From Pseudolysobacter sp964466115 (GTDB lineage Bacteria > Pseudomonadota > Gammaproteobacteria > Xanthomonadales > Rhodanobacteraceae), in contig CAYXMH010000023.1 of assembly GCA_964466115.1 (NCBI GenBank), forward strand, positions 1 to 52,426: a stretch of 52,426 nt of DNA, written 5' to 3'. The notes under the pieces are model-generated. The model was not told the DNA's origin. It was given only the letters and a program-made list of their open reading frames with translations, and made no database searches. Numbering within the stretch: position 1 is the stretch's first letter; each line of letters opens with the position of its first letter. Below, in pieces: positions 8,580 through 17,676 of this stretch. Position numbers and translations under genes: made by a program.

Positions 8580-8999
8580 TCAGGTTTGATCGACGTCAAC
8601 TGAGCCGGTATCGCACAACCCTTGTTTGAGATTGGCACGCGCACTTTTAGCAAGTTTCTTATAGCGTTCGCGGATTAAATCAAGATCCATTTCCTCAAGC
8701 TCTTCCAGATCAAGCAAGGCGTTGTGCGCACCCTCTAAAGCGCGAATGATTTCATCCAGTTTGATTTGCAAGGCTTCGCTATCGCGATTTTGGGTATTCT
8801 GAATTAAGAACACCATCAAGAAGGTGATGATGGTCGTGCTGGTGTTGATGACCAACTGCCAAGTGTCGCTGTAACCAAACAGCGGCCCGGTCAACGCCCA
8901 TATGGCGATGACCAAGGCAGCGGCCACAAAAGCGGATGGCCGTCCGGTCGCCCGCGCCGCCCATTTCGCAAATCGTGTAAACATCTGCCGAAACTGCAT
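8580..8999 (-). CDS. low-affinity iron permease family membrane protein
   Basis: ATG at 8999 (GGAG six bases upstream) gives 139 residues; a TTG eight codons earlier is less likely. After MFTRFAKWAARATGRP there are two membrane segments (about 24-44 and 50-70, including TWQLVINTSTTIITFLMVFLIQNTQNRD), then an acidic helical region with a predicted coiled coil (LDEIIRALEGAHNALLDLEELEEMDLD). This matches the small COG5478 family annotated as low-affinity Fe/Cu permease. Transport has not been shown by anything in the sequence. It lies 33 bp downstream of the dienelactone hydrolase gene on the same strand. Confidence 0.75.
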   Translation of the reverse strand: MQFRQMFTRFAKWAARATGRPSAFVAAALVIAIWALTGPLFGYSDTWQLVINTSTTIITFLMVFLIQNTQNRDSEALQIKLDEIIRALEGAHNALLDLEELEEMDLDLIRERYKKLAKSARANLKQGLCDTGSVDVDQT

Positions 9000-9032
9000 C
9001 CGATCTCCGCTTAATTCGCGCAACGAGAAACG

Positions 9033-9818
9033 CTATTTTTTCTCAAACACTTCATCCAATAACTGATGCATCATGCCATAAGCGCGGCGCGCAACCACGG
9101 CGTTATACATACAAGCACCCGGCTTGGCCGCGTCAGTTTCGGTAAAGCAATGCACCGCTCCGCCAAAATTGACCAGCTGCCAATCCACTGCAGCGTCATG
9201 CATCTCCTTTTGAAACGCATCGATTTGCGGCGCGACATTTTTATCCTCGGCTCCATTTAATACCAATACTTTCGCTTTGATATTTTTCGCAAGCTCCGGC
9301 TTATCGGTCGTTAAATTTCCGTGGAACGTAATAATGGCCGACACATTCGCACCGGCGCGTCCAAGATCCAAAACCGCCGAACCGCCAAAGCAAAAACCAA
9401 CCGCCGCAAGCTTGCTTGCATCCAATGGACTGGTTTTTGTTTGCGCTACCAACTGCACCAATGCCTCTTTAACGCGAGTGCGCATCTGCTCACGATCGGT
9501 ATACAGGGGCTTAACGGCTTGCATCGCCGCGTCATCATCTGCAGGACGCACGCTTTTGCCATACATATCGACGACAAAAACCACATAATTGCTAGCGGCC
9601 ATTGACTTGGCTTTCTCAATCGCTAAGGGCGTAACGCCATACCAATTGGGTACCATCAATAAACCGGGACGCCGGGTGTGGACGCTATCGTCGTACACGA
9701 GGGCACCTTGAAATTCCTCACCTGCAATGGTGTAGCTGATCATTTTGCTAATTGGAGCTGCCGCCAGCGATGAGATCATGGACGATAATAAAAACACGCC
9801 GACACAGATTTTCCGCAT
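9033..9818 (-). CDS. exported dienelactone hydrolase family protein
   Basis: ATG at 9818 has GGAGG seven bases upstream and opens a signal peptide (MRKICVGVFLLSSMISSLAAA), so the protein is likely periplasmic, 261 residues; the frame runs 11 codons further but without support. The alpha/beta-hydrolase nucleophile is Cys143 in GFCFGGS, with Asp192 (GAEDKNV) and His223 (GGAVHCFT) completing the Cys-Asp-His triad typical of dienelactone hydrolases. The real substrate is unknown; most proteins of this kind outside chloroaromatic pathways have no assigned substrate. It precedes the iron-permease-family gene and is divergent from rnt. Confidence 0.83.
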   Translation of the reverse strand: MRKICVGVFLLSSMISSLAAAPISKMISYTIAGEEFQGALVYDDSVHTRRPGLLMVPNWYGVTPLAIEKAKSMAASNYVVFVVDMYGKSVRPADDDAAMQAVKPLYTDREQMRTRVKEALVQLVAQTKTSPLDASKLAAVGFCFGGSAVLDLGRAGANVSAIITFHGNLTTDKPELAKNIKAKVLVLNGAEDKNVAPQIDAFQKEMHDAAVDWQLVNFGGAVHCFTETDAAKPGACMYNAVVARRAYGMMHQLLDEVFEKK

Positions 9819-9900
9819 ACAAATCCTCCACAATACTGGATAGCCCATCATAAACGGTCGGATACCGAATTCGAAATGTCCTCACGCTGAAAACACCGTT

Positions 9901-10581
9901 GTGATCGCATGCGATGGCCGCTATGCTGGCTGGATGTCAGCTTCCGCTACACCACGCTTTGCCGAACGTTTTCGCGGCTTCTTGCCGGTTGTCGTTGACG
10001 TCGAAACCGGCGGCTTCGACAGCCAGCGCGATGCGCTGCTGGAAATCGCCGCCGTCACCATCCGTATGGATGAAAGCGGCTTATTGCATCCGGAACCGGT
10101 TGTGTCCACGCATGTGGTGCCATTTACCGGCTCGAATATTGATCCACGCGCTCTGGAGATCACCGGCATCGACCCCACCCATCCGTTTCGCGCCGCCGTT
10201 GAGGAGCGCGAGGCGCTCGATCATATTTTCAAACCCATCCGCAAAGCCGCGCGCGAATGCGGATGTCAACGCGCCATTTTGGTGGGTCACAATGCCGCGT
10301 TCGATCTTGGGTTCCTGAATGCCGCCATTCAGCGCACCGGCCATAAACGCAGTCCGTTCCATCCGTTCAGCTGTTTCGATACGGCAACGCTCGGAGGGCT
10401 CGCCTACGGGCAAACCGTTCTTAGCAAAGCCGCCGAAGCTGCCGGCATTACCTGGAATGCCGCCGAAGCCCATTCAGCGGTGTACGATACGGAACGCACC
10501 GCGCTTTTGTTCTGCACCATCGTTAACCAATGGAAGATGATGGAGGAGCTATGGCGCGCACAAACCAAGACCGCCACTTAA
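9901..10581 (+). CDS. rnt: ribonuclease T
   Basis: The product matches RNase T, a DEDDh 3'-5' exoribonuclease that trims tRNA and other stable RNAs, including CCA turnover. Acidic motifs are visible: Exo I VDVETGGFD near residue 32, Exo II HNAAFDLGF near 129, and Exo III HSAVYDTERT near 190. The family-typical PFHPFSCFDTATL segment is present. Start is either GTG at 9901 or ATG at 9934 (MSASATPRFAERFRGFLPVVVDVETG); the ATG form of 215 residues looks more like RNase T from other bacteria, but neither has a strong ribosome binding site. The FmdB-type gene begins 12 bp after the stop, likely in the same transcript. Confidence 0.9.
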   Translation: MIACDGRYAGWMSASATPRFAERFRGFLPVVVDVETGGFDSQRDALLEIAAVTIRMDESGLLHPEPVVSTHVVPFTGSNIDPRALEITGIDPTHPFRAAVEEREALDHIFKPIRKAARECGCQRAILVGHNAAFDLGFLNAAIQRTGHKRSPFHPFSCFDTATLGGLAYGQTVLSKAAEAAGITWNAAEAHSAVYDTERTALLFCTIVNQWKMMEELWRAQTKTAT

Positions 10582-10593
10582 CGTTATCCTCTC

Positions 10594-10875
10594 ATGCCGA
10601 TCTATGAATACACTGCAACGAAAACGGGCTGTGCATATTGTGAAGCTCATTTCGAGCAATTGGAGAAGCTTCATGCCAAAGCTATTGAGCAGTGCCCGAA
10701 ATGCGGCGCACCGGTACAGCGGGTGATTTCCGCACCGGCCGTCGTCTCCGGTCAAGCCCATCGCCAAAGCAAAGCGCATCTCGAAAAACACGGATTCACT
10801 CAATATCGCCGCGCCGGCAAAGGGATTTATGAAAAAACCGCTGGAAAAGGGCCGCGCGTTATCAGCGATGATTGA
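10594..10875 (+). CDS. FmdB-family zinc-ribbon protein
   Basis: The 93-residue protein begins MPIYEYTA, the standard start of FmdB-type proteins, and has two Cys pairs, CAYC near residue 13 and CPKCG near 35, that form a zinc ribbon. FmdB was named after a putative regulator of formamidase genes, but most members have no tested function. The C-terminal half is basic and polar. It sits between rnt and the prolyl oligopeptidase gene. Confidence 0.8.
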   Translation: MPIYEYTATKTGCAYCEAHFEQLEKLHAKAIEQCPKCGAPVQRVISAPAVVSGQAHRQSKAHLEKHGFTQYRRAGKGIYEKTAGKGPRVISDD

Positions 10876-10919
10876 TACCAAAACCAAGCCATTCATTTTG
10901 ATCGTTATGGAGAAGATCG

Positions 10920-13073
10920 ATGCGTATCCATTGGACAGTATTGTTTCTGGTCATCCTAGTTGCCGCCTGCAATAGCATGGGCCCTGCGACGAAACCCAAG
11001 CCATCGGCCGCGTCTTCAACGGCTCTGGTTTATCCAACCGCAAACAAAACCGACCAGGTGGATACGTACCACGGTGTAAAGGTGGCGGACCCTTACCGCT
11101 GGCTGGAAAATATTGATTCGGCTGAAACCAAAGCCTGGATCGAAGCGGAAAACCACTTAACGTCCGGCTATTTAGACACCATTCCCGGACGCGATGCCAT
11201 TCGCAAACGATTAACGGAGTTGTGGAATTACGAGCGCATCTCCGCACCGCAACATTACGGTTCGCGCTATTTTTTCTCCAAAAACGATGGCTTGCAGAAC
11301 CAAGCGGAATTGTATGTCAGCGAGGGTTTAACGGCGCAGCCGCGTTTGCTGTTGGATCCGAACACGCTTTCAAACGACGGCACGGTGGCGTTAAAAGACA
11401 CCGCGATAAGCACGGACGGCAAATACATGGCGTATGGGCTTTCCTCCGCCGGTTCCGATTGGGAAGAGTGGCGTGTGCTCGATGTCGATAGCGGAAAATC
11501 CCTGGACGACCATCTACGCTGGGTCAAGTTTTCCAACGTGAGCTGGCGCCGCAATGGCAGCGGTTTCTATTATTCACGCTACGACGAACCAAAAGACGAA
11601 AACGCGTTGAAAGCGGTCAACCAATTCCAAAAACTGTATTTCCACCGCTTAGGCACCAAGCAATCCGAAGATCAATTGATTTACCAGCGCAAGGATCAAC
11701 CGGAATGGGGCTTCTCCGGCGATGTCAGTGACGACGGTCGTTATCTCATCGTTAGCGTTTCGCGCGGCACAGAACGCAAGAACTTGGTGTTGGTACAGGA
11801 TCTAGGGAAAAAGAACGCACCGGTACAAACCTTGATCGGCGAATGGAACGCCAGTTACCAGTTTCTTGGCAACGATCGCACAAAATTTTATTTTTTAACC
11901 GACGCCGACGCACCGCGCTACCGCATCGTCGCGATCGACATCCATAAACCGGAAAAAGACAACTGGCACGAAGTGGTTGCACAAGACCAAGCCACCCTGC
12001 AATACGCGCGTATGGTCAATCGCAGCCTGGTAGCCGAGTACCTGAAAGACGCGCACAGCGAAGTACACCGCTTCGATCTAAAAGGAAAATCATTAGGGTC
12101 GGTCGATTTACCGGGAATCGGCACCGCCACCGGGTTCACCGGGCATACCTACGACACGGAAATGTTCTACACCTACACTAGCTACACCTCACCCGCGCGC
12201 ATTTACCGTTTTGATTTAAAAACCGGAAAAAATACGCTTTACCGCAGCCCAAAATTGATCTTCGATCCGGAGCAATTTGAAACGCAACAAGTGTTTTATG
12301 TAAGTCGCGACGGCACCCGCGTACCGATGTTCATCATCGCCCGCAAAGGCTTGCAGCGAAATGGCGATAACCCCGTCATTCTTTTTGGGTATGGCGGTTT
12401 TAATATACCGATGGTCCCCGCTTATTCACCGGCAATGATGGCCTGGCTTGATATGGGCGGCGTTTACGCTATCGCTAATCTGCGCGGGGGCGGTGAGTAC
12501 GGCCGAGACTGGCATGAAGCTGGAATAAAAACCCACAAACAAAACGTATTCGATGATTTCATCGCCGCCGCCGAATATCTTATTTCAGAAAAATACACTA
12601 CGCCGAAAAAATTGGCGATTCGTGGTGGTAGCAATGGCGGATTGTTAGTGGCCGCTGCCGCGTTGCAACGCCCTGAACTATTTGCCGCTGCAATTCCTGC
12701 GGTAGGTGTTTTGGATATGTTGCGATTCCGTGATTTCACGATTGGCAAAGCCTGGGAATCCGACTATGGCTCGGTCGAAAACGAGGCCGAGTTTAAGGCC
12801 CTATACGCGTACTCACCACTGCACAACATAAAAAGCAATGCTCATTACCCGGCCACTTTGGTGTTAACCGGTGATCACGACGATCGCGTATTCCCAGCGC
12901 ACAGCTTTAAATTCGCCGCCGCCTTGCAAGCGGCGAACCCGCACGGCAACCCGGCGCTGATTCGTATCGAAACCCGCGCCGGCCATGGGCAAGGCAAACC
13001 CACGGCAAAACAAATTGAAGAAACCGCAGACGTCTACGCATTTATTCGCAAATCTTTCGGCTTAGGTCAGTAA
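10920..13073 (+). CDS. prolyl oligopeptidase (S9A), probable lipoprotein
   Basis: The 717-residue protein has an N-terminal signal with lipobox-like LVAAC (Cys17), so it is likely a lipid-anchored periplasmic enzyme. A seven-bladed propeller domain (about residues 100-450) is followed by the alpha/beta-hydrolase catalytic domain. The nucleophile Ser571 lies in GGSNGG; the acid lies in GDHDDRV and the His in RAGHGQGKPT near the C-terminus. These motifs match family S9A, which cleaves short peptides after proline. GGAGA seven bases before ATG supports the start. It follows fmdB by 44 bp and precedes cysK by 23 bp. Confidence 0.92.
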   Translation: MRIHWTVLFLVILVAACNSMGPATKPKPSAASSTALVYPTANKTDQVDTYHGVKVADPYRWLENIDSAETKAWIEAENHLTSGYLDTIPGRDAIRKRLTELWNYERISAPQHYGSRYFFSKNDGLQNQAELYVSEGLTAQPRLLLDPNTLSNDGTVALKDTAISTDGKYMAYGLSSAGSDWEEWRVLDVDSGKSLDDHLRWVKFSNVSWRRNGSGFYYSRYDEPKDENALKAVNQFQKLYFHRLGTKQSEDQLIYQRKDQPEWGFSGDVSDDGRYLIVSVSRGTERKNLVLVQDLGKKNAPVQTLIGEWNASYQFLGNDRTKFYFLTDADAPRYRIVAIDIHKPEKDNWHEVVAQDQATLQYARMVNRSLVAEYLKDAHSEVHRFDLKGKSLGSVDLPGIGTATGFTGHTYDTEMFYTYTSYTSPARIYRFDLKTGKNTLYRSPKLIFDPEQFETQQVFYVSRDGTRVPMFIIARKGLQRNGDNPVILFGYGGFNIPMVPAYSPAMMAWLDMGGVYAIANLRGGGEYGRDWHEAGIKTHKQNVFDDFIAAAEYLISEKYTTPKKLAIRGGSNGGLLVAAAALQRPELFAAAIPAVGVLDMLRFRDFTIGKAWESDYGSVENEAEFKALYAYSPLHNIKSNAHYPATLVLTGDHDDRVFPAHSFKFAAALQAANPHGNPALIRIETRAGHGQGKPTAKQIEETADVYAFIRKSFGLGQ

Positions 13074-13096
13074 TACAAATTCACCATGGGGCCAGC

Positions 13097-14050
13097 ATGA
13101 TCCATTCCAATATCCTAGAAACCATAGGCCGCACACCGATCGTGCGCATCAACCGCTTGGCACCTTCGGGTGTTGAGATGTATGTAAAAATTGAGGCGTT
13201 CAATCCGATGTCATCGGTGAAAGATCGCCTGGCGTTGGCAATCATTCTTGATGCTGAAGCCAGCGGGGAACTTAAACCTGGTCAAATGGTGGTTGAAGCA
13301 ACGTCAGGGAATACCGGCATCGCGCTGGCAATGGTATGCGCGGTGAAAGGGCATCCCTTTGTCGCATTTATGTCGGAGACCTTTTCCGTGGAGCGGCGCA
13401 AGTTGATGCGCGCGATGGGCGCTAAGGTCATTTTGACACCGGCGGCCGAGCGAGGCAGCGGCATGGTCGAGCGCGCCGCCGCGTTCGCAAAAAAACACGG
13501 TGCATTTCTGGCACGGCAGTTCGATAACGAGGCCAACCCGAGCTATCACCGCAACACCACGGGTCCGGAAATCCTCAGCGACTTTGCCGGCCGACGGCTT
13601 GACTGGTTCGTGACGGGCTGGGGCACCGGCGGCACTTTAACCGGCGTGGGCCAGATGCTGCGAGCCGCGCGCCCCGACGTTAAGATTATTGCCACCGAGC
13701 CTGCCGGCGCCGCCTTGCTATCGGGCGTGCCGTGGAGCCCGCACAAAATTCAGGGCTGGACTCCGGACTTTATTCCAAGCGTATTGGATCGCAAGCTTCC
13801 CGATCAGGTCATTCCGATAGACGACCTGTTGGCGCGGGATACAGCACAAGCCTTGGCGAAAAAAGAGGGCATATTTTGCGGCATCTCATCGGGCGGCACA
13901 TTCGCCGCGGCATTGGCCATCGCTAAAAACGCCAAACGCGGCGACGTGATCCTAGCCATGCTCCCGGATACCGGGGAGCGCTATTTGTCGACCATCCTGT
14001 TCGAGGGCATTAATGAAGGCTCAGACGACGAGTGGCTTAACAGCGTTTAG
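13097..14050 (+). CDS. cysK: cysteine synthase (O-acetylserine sulfhydrylase)
   Basis: The 317-residue enzyme uses PLP bound to Lys42 (in NPMSSVKDR) and has the EATSGNTGIALA substrate/phosphate loop, the GTGGTLTGVG PLP-phosphate loop near residue 175 and GISSGG near 267. It converts O-acetyl-L-serine and sulfide to L-cysteine. NPMSSVKDRLALAII and SVERRKLMRAMGA resemble CysK more than CysM, but the division is not fully clear from sequence. A hairpin begins at its stop codon. Confidence 0.9.
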   Translation: MIHSNILETIGRTPIVRINRLAPSGVEMYVKIEAFNPMSSVKDRLALAIILDAEASGELKPGQMVVEATSGNTGIALAMVCAVKGHPFVAFMSETFSVERRKLMRAMGAKVILTPAAERGSGMVERAAAFAKKHGAFLARQFDNEANPSYHRNTTGPEILSDFAGRRLDWFVTGWGTGGTLTGVGQMLRAARPDVKIIATEPAGAALLSGVPWSPHKIQGWTPDFIPSVLDRKLPDQVIPIDDLLARDTAQALAKKEGIFCGISSGGTFAAALAIAKNAKRGDVILAMLPDTGERYLSTILFEGINEGSDDEWLNSV

Positions 14051-14078
14051 CCTGCGGCGCTCACATGCACCGCAGGCT
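14049..14078. terminator. stem-loop at the cysK 3' end
   Basis: AGCCTGCGG (14049-14057) pairs perfectly with CCGCAGGCT (14070-14078) around a 12-base loop, starting inside the cysK stop codon and facing the convergent Trp/Tyr-rich gene. No T-tract follows, so it may be a shared 3' hairpin. Confidence 0.5.
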
Positions 14079-14104
14079 GACTGTGAATGGTAAAAATTAA
14101 AAAA

Positions 14105-14413
14105 TTAACGCTCCCAGCGACCGTCGTAATAATGCCAACGCCCGTGATCGTGTTCCCAACGCGGGTTTACATAATGCCAACCGCGCCGTTCCGAAACCCA
14201 ATAACCACGATGCCAAACATGATGCCGACCGGACCAATACCAATAGCCCGGGACCCAAACACGGCCATGGCGCGGCGCGGGTACCACTTCGTAGCGAAGC
14301 TCCGGAGGAGCAACATCGACAATGACATCCACATGGCGAGCTAAAGCGGGAGTTACCGCGAATGGCGCCAACAGCGAGCAAAAAAGTATACCTGCAAATA
14401 ATGTATAACGCAT
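14105..14413 (-). CDS. exported YXWGXW-like Trp/Tyr-rich protein
   Basis: A 102-residue protein with a signal peptide (MRYTLFAGILFCSLLAPFAVTPALA) and a short mature part made of aromatic repeats: RVWVPGYWYWSGRHHVWHRGYW and GWHYVNPRWEHDHGRWHYYDGRW. This resembles the small periplasmic proteins carrying YXWGXW-type motifs, whose function is not established. The start is strongly supported by GAGGAGGTG before the ATG. It is next to, and in the same direction as, the ubi genes, but 138 bp separate them. Confidence 0.7.
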   Translation of the reverse strand: MRYTLFAGILFCSLLAPFAVTPALARHVDVIVDVAPPELRYEVVPAPRHGRVWVPGYWYWSGRHHVWHRGYWVSERRGWHYVNPRWEHDHGRWHYYDGRWER

Positions 14414-14551
14414 AGCGCACCTCCTCTGAAAATGCCGACGCTTGTTCGGTAACTAAAATTTTAGCGCCTTTGATCGTGGCGGCCAATTGCAGCGCAGCAA
14501 CGGTTCAGCGTACATTAATCGAACCATTTTTGTCGGCGCCAACCGCAATAC

Positions 14552-15742
14552 CTAGACTCGCCCGGCTGCCGCATGAACAAAAAAGCGTTTAAGTGGCGCA
14601 AAACGATCGATGGATCGAAGCGCCAAGGCGCGCAACGCCACGACCGGTTTTGCTTCGCACGCAAATACGCGCTGAATCGCATCGAAGCTGTAAGCCGCCA
14701 ACTCGTTCTCACTGCGGCGCTTGCGTTCGTAGCGGCGCAAAACGGCCAATGCCGCAAAATCTTTTTGCGCGTCGCGCGCACGAACGAGCTCATCACACAA
14801 GGTCACGACATCGCGCAGCCCAAGATTAAGCCCTTGTCCCGCCAACGGATGCACCACGTGACCTGCATCCCCGATTAAGGCAAAGCCGGGTGCAACATAG
14901 CGATCGGCCAGCCGTAACCGCAAAGGAAACGCGAGACGCGGCGTTGTCGCGACAATGTTGCCCAAACGAAAATCGAAAGCCGCGCCCACTTTCGCGCAAA
15001 AACCCGCGTCTTCGAGGTCCAGCAGTCGCTTGGCGTGGCTATTCGGAACCGACCAAACAACGGAACTGCGCCCATCAAGCAGAGGCAAGAACGCCACCGT
15101 CGCTCCCGGTAGAAACCGTTGCCAGGCACAATATTCGTGTGCACGCTCAGTCCGGACATGAGCCACGATCGCACGTTGCTCGTAATCCCGGGATCGGTGA
15201 GTGATACCCAAACGTTGCGGCCATAATGAGTTGCCGCCATCCGCTGCAATCAACAAACGGGTGTTTAAGCGTGTTCCATCGGCAAGACGCAATTGCTGCA
15301 ACCGGCCATCGCGTTGTTCTGCGCTTTCATAGGTTGCGGGACAAAACAATTCAATGCCGGGTGTTCGCTGCAACGCTTGCCAAAGCACCGATTGAATCAG
15401 GCCATTTTCGACAATCCAGCCAAGTGCCGCCCTACCCTCATCGGCCGCATCAAATCCAAGCTCTGCCGGTGCGCACGCATCCCACACCCGCATGCGCCGA
15501 TACGCGCAAGCGCGGGCATTCACAATGGTATCCCATACCTCTAAACGCTCGAACAATTGCACCGCCGAGGGCGCCGCGGCAATGACCCTGGGATCCAGCT
15601 CATGAGCCTGATTCCATGGCAGCGGCAGACGCTCCTCCAGCACCCCCACGCGAAACCCGCAACGCGCCAGCAACAGCGCACAACTGGCTCCCACCACGCC
15701 GGCACCTACAACGACAACGTCAAACGCATCGCTGCGGCTCAT
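14552..15742 (-). CDS. UbiI/UbiF-type FAD monooxygenase (ubiquinone pathway)
   Basis: The start chosen is ATG at 15742, which overlaps the upstream gene's stop as ATGA; this gives 396 residues (MSRSDAFDVVVVGAGVVGAS). It carries the FAD dinucleotide motif GAGVVGAS, the mid-protein DG motif (IAADGGNS) and the second FAD motif GDAGHVVHPLAGQGLNLGLRD of the UbiH/UbiF/UbiI/COQ6 family. These enzymes hydroxylate the aromatic ring of ubiquinone precursors. It ends the two-gene unit with ubiH. Which carbon it hydroxylates cannot be read from the sequence; GDA rather than GNA in the second motif fits UbiI/UbiF. Confidence 0.87.
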   Translation of the reverse strand: MSRSDAFDVVVVGAGVVGASCALLLARCGFRVGVLEERLPLPWNQAHELDPRVIAAAPSAVQLFERLEVWDTIVNARACAYRRMRVWDACAPAELGFDAADEGRAALGWIVENGLIQSVLWQALQRTPGIELFCPATYESAEQRDGRLQQLRLADGTRLNTRLLIAADGGNSLWPQRLGITHRSRDYEQRAIVAHVRTERAHEYCAWQRFLPGATVAFLPLLDGRSSVVWSVPNSHAKRLLDLEDAGFCAKVGAAFDFRLGNIVATTPRLAFPLRLRLADRYVAPGFALIGDAGHVVHPLAGQGLNLGLRDVVTLCDELVRARDAQKDFAALAVLRRYERKRRSENELAAYSFDAIQRVFACEAKPVVALRALALRSIDRFAPLKRFFVHAAAGRV

Positions 15743-16956
15743 GGCGCTATTCCTAATGCGTACGACGTCGGCGCCGAACCATAGCCCATGCCTTGCATCA
15801 CCAACGGATGTTGCAAAGCCACGCTGCGGTCCAAACCCATCAGACCCAACGCACACAATATCCGTAAGGGTAAAAAATTATTACTGTACAACTTCACTAA
15901 ACCTTCACTAAACGCAAGAATATTGGCGCGATCGGGTTCGCGGGCGCGGGCGTAATCGGCAAGCAACCCCGGATCACCGGGATCGGATCCCCTACGCGCC
16001 GCACGGATCAGCGCTTCAGCCAACGTTAACGCGTCGCGCAGGCCCAAATTGAAGCCTTGAGCGCCGATCGGGTGGATGGTTTGCGCCGCGTTCCCCACCA
16101 ATACCGCACGCTGCCCGACAACAGTGCAGGCGCGAACGCGCCGCAGTGGGTAACCCACCCGTCTACCCGGACGGGTTAAACGCCCCAAGCGATAGCCGAA
16201 GCGCTCTTGCGCCACCGCCATGAAATCTTGATCCGACAAGTCTTCCATCGCGGCTGCCTCACCGGCAGGCACAGTCAATACCAAGCCAGCACGGGAATCG
16301 CCTAACGGCAACAAAGCCACCGGCCCAGCATCCGTAAACCGTTCAAAAGCGCAATCGTGCAATGGGCGTTGCGAAGTAACGGTCGTGACAAAGCCGGTCT
16401 GCCCATAATCGAAGGTGTCTACGTCAATACCTAAAGCGCGACGCACTTGCGATTCGGTGCCATCGGCACCCACCAATAATCGCGTCTGCAATAAACGCTC
16501 GCCTGCGTTGTCGGATATGCGCACACCCAATGCCGCATCACCCGGTTCAATCCGCGCGACCTTGGCCGGACAAATGCGCGTAATCTCAACACCATCGGCC
16601 AATCGCGCCAATAAGGCGTTACCCAATTCGCGCGCTGGGATCACCGCACCGAACTCCTCCACGCCGTGATCGGCGGCGTTGAGCCGCGCACTACCAAAAT
16701 TACCACGCCGCGATACGTGAATGCGCCGGATCGGCCTGACGCTATTCCCGTGCTTCCAAACACCCAATACGTTTAACGCTTGCACACTAGCTCGGGACAA
16801 GGCCAAGTTGCGCTCATCGTAACTGGCTTGATGGTTGGCTTGCGCAAAGACCGCCTCAACCACCGCGACATGCAACCCACACCCATGCAAAGCAATCGCC
16901 AGACTTGCTCCGACCAAACCAGATCCGGCTATCACCACATCAAAATTAGTACGCAT
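15739..16956 (-). CDS. ubiH: UbiH-type FAD monooxygenase (ubiquinone pathway)
   Basis: ATG at 16956 gives 405 residues beginning MRTNFDVVIAGSGLVGASLA; GTG eight codons upstream is also possible. Motifs: GSGLVGAS FAD site, VGADGTESQVRRALGI in the middle, and VGNAAQTIHPIGAQGFNLGLRDALTLAEAL, whose GNAAQT..HPI form is characteristic of UbiH. The enzyme hydroxylates an octaprenyl-phenol intermediate in ubiquinone synthesis. The downstream paralogue is translationally coupled through ATGA. The divergent histidine phosphatase gene begins 83 bp away. Confidence 0.86.
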   Translation of the reverse strand: MRTNFDVVIAGSGLVGASLAIALHGCGLHVAVVEAVFAQANHQASYDERNLALSRASVQALNVLGVWKHGNSVRPIRRIHVSRRGNFGSARLNAADHGVEEFGAVIPARELGNALLARLADGVEITRICPAKVARIEPGDAALGVRISDNAGERLLQTRLLVGADGTESQVRRALGIDVDTFDYGQTGFVTTVTSQRPLHDCAFERFTDAGPVALLPLGDSRAGLVLTVPAGEAAAMEDLSDQDFMAVAQERFGYRLGRLTRPGRRVGYPLRRVRACTVVGQRAVLVGNAAQTIHPIGAQGFNLGLRDALTLAEALIRAARRGSDPGDPGLLADYARAREPDRANILAFSEGLVKLYSNNFLPLRILCALGLMGLDRSVALQHPLVMQGMGYGSAPTSYALGIAP

Positions 16957-17039
16957 ACTTGCGATGATACGCCTGGCCACGACAATTGCGATATCCGCTA
17001 TTATGTAACGCCTTGCCGTCCAGATCGATAATCCCCCAG

Positions 17040-17636
17040 ATGGACCTGATTCTACTTCGCCATGGTGAAACGCAAGCCGAAGTGGGCGTTTGCATGGGCC
17101 ATTGCGATCCGATGTTATCAGCCAATGGATTTACCGAAATTCAACGGATGGCAGCCAGCTGGCAAGGCGATGTACCGCGATTTTTATTTACCAGCGATCT
17201 AAAACGGGCACAACAATCAAGCGCCGTGTTTGCGGCGCAATTTGCAATCGAGCCGCTGTCCGATGCGCGCTTGCGCGAGATGAATTTGGGCACCTGGGAC
17301 GGACGGCGCTGGGATGATGTAGCGCACAACGATGCACAGCGCTACCAGCATTGGGCCAATAACTGGGTGATTCAGGAAGCGCCAGAAGGGGAAAGTTTTG
17401 CCGACGTCATCCGGCGCACGGGCGCCTGGCTTTCGGCTTTGCTTAGCGCCACGGAAGATGAAGATTTGGTGTTGGCCGTAGCCCACGCCGGCTCGATTCG
17501 AGCGGTGCTGTGTCATGCGCTGGGCCTACCTCCGGCGAGGGCGTTCTCGCTGCACATCGATTACGCCCATGCTTGCCGCATTCGCTGCCGAGGCGGCCAG
17601 TTTGAAGTATGCTATACCAATGCCTCGCGCTTTTAG
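17040..17636 (+). CDS. histidine phosphatase, CobC/alpha-ribazole-type
   Basis: ATG at 17040 gives 198 residues starting MDLILLRHGET, the RHG catalytic motif of the phosphoglycerate-mutase-like superfamily. A second catalytic His is in VAVAHAGSIRAVL near the C-terminus. CobC dephosphorylates alpha-ribazole-5'-phosphate in cobalamin nucleotide-loop assembly; several features fit (LGTWDGRRWDDV, AHAG), but other small-molecule phosphatases share them. The gene stands next to a DUF6580-type membrane protein and, after a REP-like element, a cobalamin adenosyltransferase, which strengthens the B12 interpretation. Confidence 0.75.
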   Translation: MDLILLRHGETQAEVGVCMGHCDPMLSANGFTEIQRMAASWQGDVPRFLFTSDLKRAQQSSAVFAAQFAIEPLSDARLREMNLGTWDGRRWDDVAHNDAQRYQHWANNWVIQEAPEGESFADVIRRTGAWLSALLSATEDEDLVLAVAHAGSIRAVLCHALGLPPARAFSLHIDYAHACRIRCRGGQFEVCYTNASRF

Positions 17637-17676
17637 GGCGATTGATAAAACCGTTCGTACTTGTGGAGATTTTGCA